Positions 8,937 through 19,803 of a DNA stretch of 32,327 nucleotides are shown one piece after another. A program made the position numbers and the translations under genes. Each line of letters starts with the position of its first letter. Within the stretch, counting starts at the first letter, position 1. The notes below the pieces were generated by a model. It saw only the letters and a list, made by a program, of their open reading frames with translations, had not been told where the DNA came from and ran no database searches. This DNA comes from Blastococcus saxobsidens (GTDB lineage: Bacteria > Actinomycetota > Actinomycetes > Mycobacteriales > Geodermatophilaceae). The DNA is taken from positions 1 to 32,327 of the forward strand of contig NZ_JAAGWG010000040.1 of the NCBI RefSeq assembly GCF_010682065.1, read 5' to 3'.

Positions 8937-10388
8937 ATGAACCGCAGACTCGCAGTCCTGACAGCGACCACCGTGCTCGTGGGCCTGGCGCCCACAGCGG
9001 CGGCCGCCGACGACGCCGACCACCGATCGGGGGGATCCCCGGGCGCACCGGGGATCGGTGATCCCTACTTCCCCCTCGACGGCAACGGCGGCTACGACGT
9101 CGGGCACTACGACCTCGACGTCGCGTACGACCCGCACACCGACGTGCTCACCGGCCTCGCCACCATCACGGCCACGGCGACGCAGCACCTGTCGAGCTTC
9201 AACCTCGACCTCGAGGGCATGACGGTCCACTCGATCACCGTCGACGGCAAGGCCGCCGGCTGGCACCGCGAGGGGGGCGAGCTGACGGTCGTCCCGGAGC
9301 GTTCGCTCAAGCACGGCAAGGACTTCACGGTCGTCGTCGCCTACGACGGCGTGCCGCAGACGATCACCGACGCGTTCGGCGTCAGCGGCTTCATGCACAC
9401 CGACGACGGCGCCGTCGTCGCCGGGCAGCCGGACGCCGCGGCGACCTGGTTCCCGGCCAACGACCACCCCCTCGACGACGCCTCTGTCAGCGTCGCGGTC
9501 ACGGTGCCCGAAGGGCTCGCGGGCATCTCCAACGGCGTGCTCAAGGGCACGTGGACCGAACATGGCCGCACGACCTGGGTGTGGAAGGCCCGGGAGCCGA
9601 TGGCCACCTACCTGGTGACCCTCGCGGTCGGCGACTTCGACGTCCGCGAGTACGCGGCCGACGGGATCCGGTACTGGGACGCCGTCGATCCCGACCTCTA
9701 CAAGGAGCCCGGCCCGGAAGGTGCCTCGATCGGCGAGACCGTCGACGCCTCGTTCGCCAGGCAACCGGAGATCAACGGTTTCCTGGCGGAGTACTTCGGG
9801 CCGTACCCGTTCAGGGCCTCCGGCGGCATCGTCGACCACCACCCGGAGCTGGCGTTCGCCCTGGAGACGCAGACCCGTCCGGTCTACGCGCAGGACTTCT
9901 TCACCGACCCGGTGCTGGCCGACGTCGTCGTCGTGCACGAGCTGGCCCACCAGTGGACCGGCGACCTGGTGCGGCTGGCGGCCTGGCAGCACATCTGGCT
10001 CAACGAGGGCATGGCGACCTACGCCGAGTGGCTGTGGCTGGAGCGCGAGGGCCTCTCCACCGTCGAGGAGGAGTTCCGGTCCCTCTACGACGCCACGGAC
10101 CTGCCACCGGGCTTCTGGGACGTCATCATCGGTGACCCGGGACCGGCGACCGAGGAGCTGTTCGACGCGGCCGTGTACTACCGGGGCGCGATGACGCTGC
10201 ACTCGCTGCGGCTCGTCGTCGGTGACGAGGCGTTCTTCGACATCCTGCGCACGTGGGTGGCGACGTACGCCGGTCAGGCGGTCACCACGGACGACTTCGT
10301 GGCGCATGCCGAGGCCGTGTCCGGGCGCGAGCTCGACGACCTCTTCCGGACGTGGCTGTTCACGGCGGGCAGGCCGGCCCTCGGCTGA
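8937..10388 (+). CDS. Secreted M1-family zinc metallopeptidase (aminopeptidase-like)
   Basis: A 483-residue gluzincin. A signal peptide is clear: MNRRLAVLTATTVLVGLAPTAAAA with cleavage probably after the Ala run, so the enzyme acts outside the cell. An N-terminal beta-sandwich (about 50-230) precedes the catalytic domain. The zinc site is HELAH at 334-338 with Glu335 as base and Glu357 in WLNEGMATYAEW, which gives HEXXH-18-E. VYYRGAMTLHSLR carries the expected catalytic Tyr. The usual GAMEN exopeptidase motif is replaced by ELAFALETQTRP, as in some secreted bacterial M1 proteins. At about 480 residues it lacks the large C-terminal helical domain of PepN-type enzymes. No clear ribosome binding site precedes the ATG at 8937. 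Confidence 0.9.
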   Translation: MNRRLAVLTATTVLVGLAPTAAAADDADHRSGGSPGAPGIGDPYFPLDGNGGYDVGHYDLDVAYDPHTDVLTGLATITATATQHLSSFNLDLEGMTVHSITVDGKAAGWHREGGELTVVPERSLKHGKDFTVVVAYDGVPQTITDAFGVSGFMHTDDGAVVAGQPDAAATWFPANDHPLDDASVSVAVTVPEGLAGISNGVLKGTWTEHGRTTWVWKAREPMATYLVTLAVGDFDVREYAADGIRYWDAVDPDLYKEPGPEGASIGETVDASFARQPEINGFLAEYFGPYPFRASGGIVDHHPELAFALETQTRPVYAQDFFTDPVLADVVVVHELAHQWTGDLVRLAAWQHIWLNEGMATYAEWLWLEREGLSTVEEEFRSLYDATDLPPGFWDVIIGDPGPATEELFDAAVYYRGAMTLHSLRLVVGDEAFFDILRTWVATYAGQAVTTDDFVAHAEAVSGRELDDLFRTWLFTAGRPALG

Positions 10389-10399
10389 GGAGCGCCGGT

Positions 10400-10427
10400 G
10401 GCGGGCCGGCCGTCAGGCCGGTCCGCC
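10400..10427. terminator. Bidirectional terminator between convergent genes
   Basis: A 12-bp stem (GGCGGGCCGGCC at 10400-10411 against GGCCGGTCCGCC at 10416-10427, one G-U pair) closes a four-base loop. The minus-strand flavin reductase stop codon (10413-10415) lies in that loop. The M1 peptidase stop is 12 bp upstream. It can serve both transcripts. Confidence 0.65.
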
Positions 10428-11142
10428 GCTGGGGCCGAACTGCTCCACCCGGATGGACTCCGCGGGGATGCCGAGCGCCTCCAGCAGCCGCGTGGCCGCC
10501 CCGGCGAAGGAGGCGGAGCCGCAGACGAACGCCGTCTGGCCCGGTTCCCAGAGCGGCACGAGGTCGGCGGCGGTCAGCCGGCCGGCGGGCCGGATGCCGC
10601 TGGGTTCGCGCGTGGTGGCGACCAGGGCCCCGGCGGCCCGCAGCTCGTCGGCGTAGGGCAGCAGCTCCAGCTCGCGGACCGAGACGGCGATGCGCAGCAG
10701 GTCGGTGCGCCCGAGCGCCTGTGCGGTGCGCAGCATCGACACGAACGGCACGACGCCGCTGCCGCCGGCGACGAGCAGGGCCGGCGTCTCGCCGTCCCAC
10801 ACGAACCAGCCGCCGATGGGGCCACGGACCTCGAGCTCGTCGCCGGGCTCCACCACGTCGGCCAGGTGGGTGGATACCTCGCCGTCGTCCAGCCGCTCGA
10901 CGAACAGCTCCAGCAGCGGGTCGCCGGGTGCCGACGCGATCGAGTACGACCGCTGGGCGGTGTAGCCGTCGGGGGCGGTGAGCCGGACGACGTAGTGCTG
11001 GCCGGGCAGGTGGTCGACCCGGTCGGCGACGTCGAGCCGCAGCTGCACCGAGCGCGGCACGGGACGCCGGACGCCGGCGACGGTGGCCGTGCGCCACCCC
11101 CCGCTGGGCGCACCGGCGACCCCGGCGCCGAGGGGCCGGGCG

Positions 11143-11150
<8 letters not shown>
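10413..11150 (-). CDS. FAD-dependent ferredoxin-reductase-like oxidoreductase
   Basis: A 245-residue flavoprotein of the ferredoxin-NADP reductase superfamily. It has the FAD-binding RSYS motif (67-70), GPIGGWF (110-116), the nucleotide-binding AGGSGVVPFVSML (from 128) and C-terminal CGSASFAG with Cys210. There is no [2Fe-2S] domain, so electrons probably pass directly to a partner. Its GTG start at 11150 overlaps the 3' end of the molybdoenzyme gene by 8 bp. This pairing recurs in actinobacteria, and the reductase may exchange electrons with the molybdenum protein; that partnership is inferred from context. Its stop codon falls within a terminator loop. Confidence 0.88.
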
Positions 11151-11751
<601 letters not shown>

Positions 11752-11855
11752 GGAGGCATCCTCTCCCCCGCGCCCGCGCGGCTCAACCGGCACGTCCTTG
11801 ACCTGCGCGGACACCGTCGAGTGCCCGCCGACCTGCGGTGAGGGCAGCCTTAGAT

Positions 11856-11870
11856 GAGGTGTGTCACCTC
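11856..11870 (+). promoter_or_regulatory. Inverted repeat upstream of sdhC promoter
   Basis: GAGGTG and CACCTC form a perfect 6-bp inverted repeat around TGT. It sits just upstream of the proposed -35 element of the sdh operon. An operator role is plausible, but the cognate regulator cannot be named. Confidence 0.35.
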
Positions 11871-11878
11871 GTGTTGGC

Positions 11879-11908
11879 TTGGTGGCAAGGCCCAGGTAGT
11901 CCTAGCGT
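11879..11908 (+). promoter_or_regulatory. Candidate promoter of the sdhCAB operon, possibly leaderless
   Basis: TTGGTG at 11879-11884 and TAGCGT at 11903-11908 are separated by 18 bp. They match the housekeeping -35 (TTGNNN) and -10 (TANNNT) patterns. The -10 ends eight bases before the GTG at 11917, and no Shine-Dalgarno sequence is present, so the mRNA may be leaderless. Confidence 0.45.
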
Positions 11909-11916
11909 GGTCAGTT

Positions 11917-12618
11917 GTGGTGACGGTGACGCACGCCAGTCGTAGGACTCCGAAGGTTGCAAAGACCAACTCGGTGTTGAAGAAGGCCGTCATGGCCGTC
12001 AGCGGCATCGTGATGGTGCTGTACCTGATCGCGCACATGATCGGGAACCTCAAGGCCTTCTCCGGTGCCGAGTCGTTCAACAGCTACTCGGCCTGGATCC
12101 GGACGGTCGGCAACCCGGCGCTGCCGGGCCAGACGACGCTCTGGATCATCCGGATCGCCCTGCTGGTCGCGGTGGTCGCGCACATCTGGGCTGCGGTGTC
12201 GCTGTGGCGCCAGGCCAAGCGCGCCCGGCCCGAGCGGTACGTGACCAAGAAGGCCGTGGCGCAGAGCTACGCCTCGCGGACCATGCGCTGGGGCGGCGTG
12301 ATCATCCTGGCCTTCATCATCTACCACATCCTCGACCTGACGACGGGCACCGTGAACCCCGAGGGCCACGACAGCACGCCCTACGACCGGCTCGTCGCCA
12401 GCTTCGAGAACCCGCTCGTCACGGCGTTCTACGCCATCTCGGTGATCCTGCTGGGCATGCACCTGCGGCACGGCATCTGGAGCGCCACCCAGACCCTGGG
12501 CCAGAGCAACCGCCGCCGCGAGAAGACCGTGAGCGCCTTCGCCTTCGGGTTCGCGACGCTGCTCACGCTCGGCTTCCTCCTCGTGCCCCTCTCCGTCCTC
12601 TTCGGGCTCATCGACTAA
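11917..12618 (+). CDS. sdhC: Succinate dehydrogenase cytochrome b subunit
   Basis: A 233-residue membrane anchor of complex II with about five transmembrane helices. It carries haem b and the quinone site for the SdhA/SdhB catalytic pair. [17 protein letters not shown] supplies a likely haem-ligand His in helix 1. Further conserved His residues are in [21 protein letters not shown] and [18 protein letters not shown]. The size and single-subunit form match the b558-type anchor, and there is no separate sdhD. Start choice is uncertain: GTG at 11917, 11920 or 11926 are all possible. 11917 suits a leaderless transcript from the TAGCGT element. sdhA follows after 10 bp. Confidence 0.92.
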   Translation: MVTVTHASRRTPKVAKTNSVLKKAVMAVSGIVMVLYLIAHMIGNLKAFSGAESFNSYSAWIRTVGNPALPGQTTLWIIRIALLVAVVAHIWAAVSLWRQAKRARPERYVTKKAVAQSYASRTMRWGGVIILAFIIYHILDLTTGTVNPEGHDSTPYDRLVASFENPLVTAFYAISVILLGMHLRHGIWSATQTLGQSNRRREKTVSAFAFGFATLLTLGFLLVPLSVLFGLID

Positions 12619-12628
12619 GGACCTCCAG

Positions 12629-14571
<1,943 letters not shown>

Positions 14572-14575
<4 letters not shown>

Positions 14576-15381
14576 CAGCCAGCATGCAGTCCAGCGTCGG
14601 CAACCCCGGCGCGGAGAAGCGCGGGATGAACCTCACCCTGCGCATCTGGCGCCAGCAGGGGCCGACGGCCAAGGGCAAGATGGTGACCTACAAGATCACC
14701 GACATCTCCCCCGACATGTCGTTCCTCGAGATGCTCGACGTGCTCAACGAGCAGCTGATCCTGCAGGGCGACGACCCGGTGGCCTTCGACCACGACTGCC
14801 GCGAGGGCATCTGCGGCATGTGCGGCGTCATGATCAACGGGCAGGCCCACGGCCCGCAGCAGACGACGACGTGCCAGCTGCACATGCGCTCGTTCAAGGA
14901 CGGCGACTCGATCGACATCGAGCCGTGGCGCGCCTCGCCGTTCCCGGTGATCAAGGACCTCGCCGTCGACCGGCGCGCGTTCGACCGGATCATCCAGGCC
15001 GGCGGTTACATCTCCGTGCCCACCGGCACCGCCCCGGACGCGCACGCGACCCCGGTGCCCAAGGCCGACTCCGACGCCGCGTTCGACGCCGCCACCTGCA
15101 TCGGCTGCGGCGCGTGCGTGGCGGCCTGCCCGAACGCCTCCTCGATGCTGTTCACCGCCGCCAAGGTCACCCACCTCGGGCTCATGCCGCAGGGCCAGCC
15201 CGAGCGCAACGACCGGGTGGTCAACATGATCGCGCAGCAGGACCGCGAGGGCTTCGGTGGCTGCACGAACATCGGCGAGTGCTCCGCCGCCTGCCCGAAG
15301 GGCATCTCGATGGAGACCATCTCGCGGCTCAACCACGACCTCCTCGGCGCGCTGCGCGCCGGTGCGCGGCCGAAGAGCTAG
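14572..15381 (+). CDS. sdhB: Succinate dehydrogenase iron-sulfur subunit
   Basis: A 269-residue electron-transfer subunit linking the SdhA flavin to the quinone site. The ferredoxin-like N-terminal domain binds [2Fe-2S] through Cys76, Cys81, Cys84 and Cys101. The C-terminal domain has [13 protein letters not shown] (Cys176, 179, 182, 186) and [14 protein letters not shown] (Cys231, 237, 241) for the [4Fe-4S] and [3Fe-4S] clusters. The start chosen is GTG at 14572, which overlaps the sdhA stop and has GGAG six bases upstream. An ATG four codons later is an alternative. A 19-bp-stem hairpin follows 12 bp after the stop. Confidence 0.95.
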
Positions 15382-15393
15382 CAGCCGAGCACG

Positions 15394-15435
15394 GCAGAAC
15401 GGGCGGGGGTCCTCCGGGACTCCCGCCCGTTCTGC
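15394..15435 (+). terminator. Strong hairpin terminator of sdhCAB
   Basis: A perfect 14-bp stem (GCAGAACGGGCGGG at 15394-15407, complement at 15422-15435) extends by about five further pairs, one of them G-U, to a four-base loop TCCG. It begins 12 bp after the sdhB stop. There is no T-run. Confidence 0.8.
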
Positions 15436-15493
15436 GTCCCGGCACCGGACCGGGGTGTTCCGCAAGTCCCCGGACACCTGCCAGACTGCGGCC

Positions 15494-16453
15494 GTGACCG
15501 CGGCCGCTCCCCCGACCGAGCTGCCCACCTCGACCCTGCGGCGGGCCCTCGGCCACGTCGTGCTCGCCGGGGTGCTGGGCGTGTTCGCCGGGATGGCGGC
15601 CACGCCGCTGCTCGGGGCGTCGCTGTTCGGCAGGTGGCCGGCCGTCCTGATCGCCGCCGCGGTCGTCGTCTGCCTGTCCACCGTCGCGGCGGCCGCCCTC
15701 GACCGGGCGGCCGGTCCCGGAGCGCTCGGCCGACCGGGAGCGGTGCTCCGCGGCGTCGTCGTCGGGGGCCTGGGGTCGGCAGCGGCCATGGGAGTCGCGC
15801 TCTGGGCGATCCAGACACCGTCCGATGTCGCCGACGTGCTGCCGGTGCCGCTGCGCTTCGCCGCCGTCGCCCTCCCCTTCGCCGTCCTGGCGGGCCTGCA
15901 GTGGCCCGGCGCGGTCCGGATCGGAACCGCCGTGCTCCTCGTGGCCGGGACGGCGGCCGTCGTCGTCCCGGCGGGGACGGCGGCGGTCGAGGAGGGGCAG
16001 GCGGAGCGCATCGCCACCGAGGTGGGCACGACCGAGCACCCGTGGGTGAGCGAGGTCGACGGCTACCGGCTGTCCGCGTCGCAGGTGACGGGCAGCCCGC
16101 TCATCTGGACCCGCCTCGAGCGGGACGACCTCCGGCCGGACGCCGTGCTGTGGCTGTTCCGCGACCAGCCGGTCGACCCGGCCACGTCCGACCCGTGCGC
16201 GGCGTTCTCGCTGTGGACCCCCGGCGGCGACCAGCCGATCACGTCGTGCACCCAGGTCGGCGACGGGGCGTGGCTCCGCGGCACCGGCTCCTGGCAGGAG
16301 CTCGCCCGCTTCGACGCCGACGTCCGCGTCGGGGTGACGGCGGACCCGGGGGTCGAGCGCGCGGTGCTCGAGGCAGCGCTGGACGCGGCCCGGCCGATGA
16401 CCGACGCGGAGTACGAGACCTGGCTGGACGAGGGCATGACGCCGGGCTGGTGA
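15494..16453 (+). CDS. Membrane protein of unknown function with extracytoplasmic domain
   Basis: A 319-residue protein that I do not recognise. Residues 17-165 form about five hydrophobic helices; the last, VRIGTAVLLVAGTAAVVVPAG, leads to a roughly 150-residue C-terminal domain that is probably outside the membrane. That domain has two Cys (DPCAAFSLW and ITSCTQVG) about 16 residues apart that could form a disulfide, and aromatic residues in WTRLERDDLRPDAVLWLF. The C-terminus ends in a short acidic helix, MTDAEYETWLDEGM. The start is GTG at 15494. There is no ribosome binding site, but CAGACT lies six bases upstream and may be a weak -10 of a leaderless mRNA. The stop lies 6 bp from that of the convergent GGDEF-EAL gene. 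Confidence 0.7.
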   Translation: MTAAAPPTELPTSTLRRALGHVVLAGVLGVFAGMAATPLLGASLFGRWPAVLIAAAVVVCLSTVAAAALDRAAGPGALGRPGAVLRGVVVGGLGSAAAMGVALWAIQTPSDVADVLPVPLRFAAVALPFAVLAGLQWPGAVRIGTAVLLVAGTAAVVVPAGTAAVEEGQAERIATEVGTTEHPWVSEVDGYRLSASQVTGSPLIWTRLERDDLRPDAVLWLFRDQPVDPATSDPCAAFSLWTPGGDQPITSCTQVGDGAWLRGTGSWQELARFDADVRVGVTADPGVERAVLEAALDAARPMTDAEYETWLDEGMTPGW

Positions 16454-16459
16454 CCCGGC

Positions 16460-18751
16460 TCAGCCGACGGTGGTGCCGGCCCGCTCCTCCAGCCAGAGCC
16501 AGAGCTGCTCGGGGGGCAGCGGCCGGCTGAGGTGGTAGCCCTGGACGAGGTCGCACCCGAGACTGGTCAGGGCGTCGACGGTCGCCTGGTCCTCCGCGCC
16601 CTCGGCCACCAGCACCAGGCCCAGGGCGTGCGCCAGCTGCAGCGTCGAGGTGACGATCGACTCCGCCCGGGCACTGCCGGTCATGGCCGAGACGAAGGTG
16701 CGGTCGAGCTTCAGCTCCGTCACCGGCAGCGCGGCGAGGTAGGCCAGGCTCGAGTGCCCGGTGCCGTAGTCGTCGATCGCCACGCCCACGCCGTCGTCCC
16801 GGAGCCGGCCCAGGACCCGGACGGCACGCTCCCGGTCCTCCATGAGCAGGCTCTCGGTCACCTCGAGGACGAGGGAGCGGGCCGACCGGCCGTGGTCGCG
16901 CAGCAGCGCGGCCACGTGGTCGGGGAACTGCTCGTCGACCAGGTTGGAGGGGCTGACGTTGACCGCCATGGTCAGCTCGCGCCCCTCGTCGGCCCAGGCC
17001 CGGGACTGGGCCAGCGCCATGTCGATGACCTGCGTGGTGAGGCGGCTCATCAGGCCGGCGGACTCCGCCAGGTCGATGAAGGTGTCCGGGTAGAGCAGCC
17101 CGCGGGTGGGGTGCTGCCAGCGGACGAGCGCCTCGACGCCGTCGATCTCGCCGGTGCTCAGCGCCAGCTTCGGCTGGTAGTGCAGCACCAGCTCGTGGCG
17201 GTCCAGGGCCCGGCGCAGTTGGGCGACGTCCTCCAGGCGGTGCCGCCCGTGCCCGTCGCGGTCCTCGTCGAAGACGCTGACCCCCTGGCGGCCGCCCTTG
17301 GCCGCGTACATGGCCAGGTCGGCCAGCTGCAGCAGCTCCGCGGTGCTCGTGGAGTCGCCCGGGCCGACGGCGATGCCGATGCTGACGTCGACACCGAGCT
17401 CGACGCCGTCGAAGACGAACGGGCGGAGGAACTGCTCGCGCAGCCGGTGGCCCAGCGCCATCGCCGCGGCGGCGTCCAGGTCCTCGGCGAGGACGACGAA
17501 CTCGTCGCCGCCCAGGCGGGCGAGCAGGTCCGCGGAGCGCAGCCGCTCCCGGAGCCGGCCGCCGACCTCGACCAGCAGCGCATCGCCGATCGAGTGGCCG
17601 AGGGAGTCGTTGATCTCCTTGAACCGGTCGAGGTCGAGCACCAGGACGGCGATCGTGGTCCCGTCGGCCAGTCGCTCGTCGGCGGAGTCGAAGGCCTCGA
17701 ACACCGAGCGCCGGTTGGGCAGGCCGGTGAGCTCGTCGGTCCGCGCCTGCTTGAGGCTGTCGGCCAGCGCCCGCACGTCGCGGAAGGTCAGACCGGTGCG
17801 CGCCAGGGCGGCCAGCACGGCACCCATGGCCAGCGAACCGGCCACGGGGTCGCCGTCGGCGAGGTACCCCTGGAAGAGGATGCCGAGCGCGACCAGGGCA
17901 CAGGCGGCCGGCACGACCAGCGGCCGCTGGGCGGCGACGGCGGTGTCCAGCCGGACCGGTCGCGGCGCCACGCAGGCGCCCAGGCCCAAGCCGATGAACG
18001 CCAGGCCCCACAGCGTGTCCAGCGGACCGCCCACCACGTAGGTGCCGTGCACGACCTGGTAGGCGTACGCGGTGTCGGCGACGACGAACATCGCCAGCCC
18101 GCCGGTCATCCACCACCAGCCGGGGCTCGCGTCCCGACCGATGAGGACCAGACCGCCGGCGATGAGCCCGAAGAGGAAGAGGTCGGCGGCGGCGTATCCC
18201 ATGCTGGCGATCAGGGCCAGGTCCCGTCCGGCCTCCTGCATGAGTGCGCCGAGTGCGACGGCGGCGGCCACCGCGGCGGCGGTGAGCCCGGTGACCGCGC
18301 AGTCCAGCCAGGTGCTCAGCGGCAGCCGGCGGGTGCGCCGCCTGATCAGCAGGAGCAGTCCGACGAAGGCCAGCGGGTAGAAGCCCATGAAGGCGGCGTC
18401 GGACCACGACGGCTGCGGGACGACGGCGACGTGCCGGTAGTGGAACTCGTAGGCGGCCGCACCGGCCAGGTAGCAGGCCACCGCGCCGGCGAAGCACCAC
18501 CAGGCCGCGCGGCCGGCGCCGGCCGCGCCGCGGACGGCGAACATGACCACCAGCGAGGCGAGGAAGACCAGCTTGCCCTTCTCGGCCAGCAGCGAGGCGA
18601 CCGTGCCGACCCCTGCGGCGCTGGCGATCGAGGCGAGGACCCAGGCGCCGCCGGAGACGGCGCCCAGCACGCGGACAGCACGCAGCGACCGGTCACCGCC
18701 GCGCTGGTGGGCGCGCGCCTCCCGGGTCACTGCAGACCGCCGAAACCACAT
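16460..18751 (-). CDS. Membrane GGDEF-EAL protein (c-di-GMP cyclase/phosphodiesterase)
   Basis: A 763-residue polytopic protein predicted to make and/or degrade cyclic di-GMP. About ten hydrophobic segments fill residues 25-320. The GGDEF domain has DLDRFKEINDSLGH and an intact GGDEF at 414-418. An RSAD inhibitory I-site lies five residues before it, so product inhibition is possible. The EAL domain has Glu540 in VEALVRWQHP, then VNVSPSN, LEVTESLL, IDDYGTGHSSLAYL and VAEGAEDQ. The metal-binding acidic residues look complete, so both activities are possible. The ATG at 18751 lacks a ribosome binding site. It is divergent from the second GGDEF-EAL locus at 19033-21567. Confidence 0.93.
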   Translation of the reverse strand: MWFRRSAVTREARAHQRGGDRSLRAVRVLGAVSGGAWVLASIASAAGVGTVASLLAEKGKLVFLASLVVMFAVRGAAGAGRAAWWCFAGAVACYLAGAAAYEFHYRHVAVVPQPSWSDAAFMGFYPLAFVGLLLLIRRRTRRLPLSTWLDCAVTGLTAAAVAAAVALGALMQEAGRDLALIASMGYAAADLFLFGLIAGGLVLIGRDASPGWWWMTGGLAMFVVADTAYAYQVVHGTYVVGGPLDTLWGLAFIGLGLGACVAPRPVRLDTAVAAQRPLVVPAACALVALGILFQGYLADGDPVAGSLAMGAVLAALARTGLTFRDVRALADSLKQARTDELTGLPNRRSVFEAFDSADERLADGTTIAVLVLDLDRFKEINDSLGHSIGDALLVEVGGRLRERLRSADLLARLGGDEFVVLAEDLDAAAAMALGHRLREQFLRPFVFDGVELGVDVSIGIAVGPGDSTSTAELLQLADLAMYAAKGGRQGVSVFDEDRDGHGRHRLEDVAQLRRALDRHELVLHYQPKLALSTGEIDGVEALVRWQHPTRGLLYPDTFIDLAESAGLMSRLTTQVIDMALAQSRAWADEGRELTMAVNVSPSNLVDEQFPDHVAALLRDHGRSARSLVLEVTESLLMEDRERAVRVLGRLRDDGVGVAIDDYGTGHSSLAYLAALPVTELKLDRTFVSAMTGSARAESIVTSTLQLAHALGLVLVAEGAEDQATVDALTSLGCDLVQGYHLSRPLPPEQLWLWLEERAGTTVG

Positions 18752-18765
18752 GGGAACTGGTTCGG

Positions 18766-18787
18766 CTGAAATCGGGCCCGACTGAAA
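18766..18787 (-). repeat. Repeat-palindrome-repeat motif in the divergent c-di-GMP intergenic region
   Basis: CTGAAA, the palindrome TCGGGCCCGA and a second CTGAAA follow one another without gaps over 22 bp. The motif lies 15 bp upstream of the minus-strand GGDEF-EAL start. The rest of the 281-bp divergent region (18752-19032) shows no other clear element except the GGAGG before 19033. A role as a regulator site is inferred from position only. Confidence 0.4.
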
Positions 18788-19032
18788 CGCACGTCACCTC
18801 GGTGCCCCCCGCCCGGGTGAGGGCCGGGTCCCGCGCTCCTCGCGACCGGTGCGCCGGCCGCGAGGAGCAGGTGACGATCGAGGCTGCCGCCCGGCGCCGC
18901 CCGGGTGCCGGCGGGGCGACCGGGCCGGCGATCGCACGGTGGCCGCCCGAACGGGTGAGGCGCAGTTCAGTCGACCGGTGGCCGGGTCGAGAACCTGCTG
19001 GTCAGCAACCGAACGGGGAGGGAGGACCGCCG

Positions 19033-19788
19033 ATGGCCACCGAGTCCCTCGGACCGGACCCCGACGGCGGGCTGGGCCGACGAGCCCGCACGCTGTGCCT
19101 GCTGGGGCTCATGGTCGCCCTCCTCGGTCTGGCGACCCTGCTGGCGCCCGCCCTCGCGGTCGAGGCCGCCTACCTGCCGGGACTCTCCCTGCCCTGGTGG
19201 GCCATGGTGCTGGGCTTCGCCGCCAGCGAGGCGTTCGTGCTGCACATCCAGCGACGGCGCGAGGCGCAGACCATCTCCTTCAGCGAGATTCCGCTGGTCG
19301 TGGGGATGTTCCTGGCCACGCCGCTCGCGGTCGTCATCGGGCGCACCGTGGCCAGCGTGGTCGCGATGCTCTGGTACCGCCGCACCCCGCCCATGAAGCT
19401 CGCCTTCAACGTCGCCCTCCTGACCGGTGAGACGACCCTCGCCCTCGCCGTCTTCCACGCGGTGGCACCCGACAGCGGGCCCGCGGGCCCGGCCACGTGG
19501 CTCGCGGCGTACGCCGGTGCACTGGCGGCCGACGTCCTCGCCGCCGCGGCGATCAGTGCCGTCATCGCCGCCCACGACGGCGGAGTGGACGTGCGCTCGC
19601 TCCTGTCCGACGCGGGATCGCTGGTGGTCCCGCTCATCGGCACGACCCTGGGGCTGATGGCGGTCCTGACCCTGAGCGCGTCCGCGACGGCCGGATGGTT
19701 GCTGGCGGCCTGCGGGATGTTGTGCCTGCTCGCCTTCCGCAGTTACGCCGCACTCGCGACACGCCACCTCAACCTCGAACGGCTCTAG
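19033..19788 (+). CDS. Membrane sensor half of a c-di-GMP protein, ended by in-frame TAG
   Basis: A 251-residue protein with about seven to eight hydrophobic helices (residues 20-245) and no catalytic domain. It resembles the membrane sensor region that normally precedes GAF-GGDEF-EAL in actinobacterial proteins, including the linker FRSYAALATRHLNLERL. It ends at TAG (19786-19788), and the frame continues with RFSESV into the GAF-GGDEF-EAL ORF. So 19033-21567 reads as one 844-codon gene interrupted by a single nonsense codon, perhaps from CAG. The start is ATG at 19033 with GGAGG seven bases upstream; the frame is open back to 18802, but no start there is as good. It may be a recent pseudogene, a split gene or a readthrough gene; a sequencing error is also possible. 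Confidence 0.75.
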   Translation: MATESLGPDPDGGLGRRARTLCLLGLMVALLGLATLLAPALAVEAAYLPGLSLPWWAMVLGFAASEAFVLHIQRRREAQTISFSEIPLVVGMFLATPLAVVIGRTVASVVAMLWYRRTPPMKLAFNVALLTGETTLALAVFHAVAPDSGPAGPATWLAAYAGALAADVLAAAAISAVIAAHDGGVDVRSLLSDAGSLVVPLIGTTLGLMAVLTLSASATAGWLLAACGMLCLLAFRSYAALATRHLNLERL

Positions 19789-19803
19789 CGGTTCAGCGAA
19801 TCG

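Noticed and set aside
11752..11814. Longer N-terminus of the molybdoenzyme from GTG at 11814
   Set aside because: No ribosome binding site, whereas GTG at 11751 has AGAGGA at good spacing. The extra 21 residues do not look like a Tat signal.
16442..16460. Six-base stem between the convergent membrane-protein and GGDEF-EAL genes
   Set aside because: Stem GCCGGG/CCCGGC with a seven-base loop is too weak to separate from chance at this GC content.
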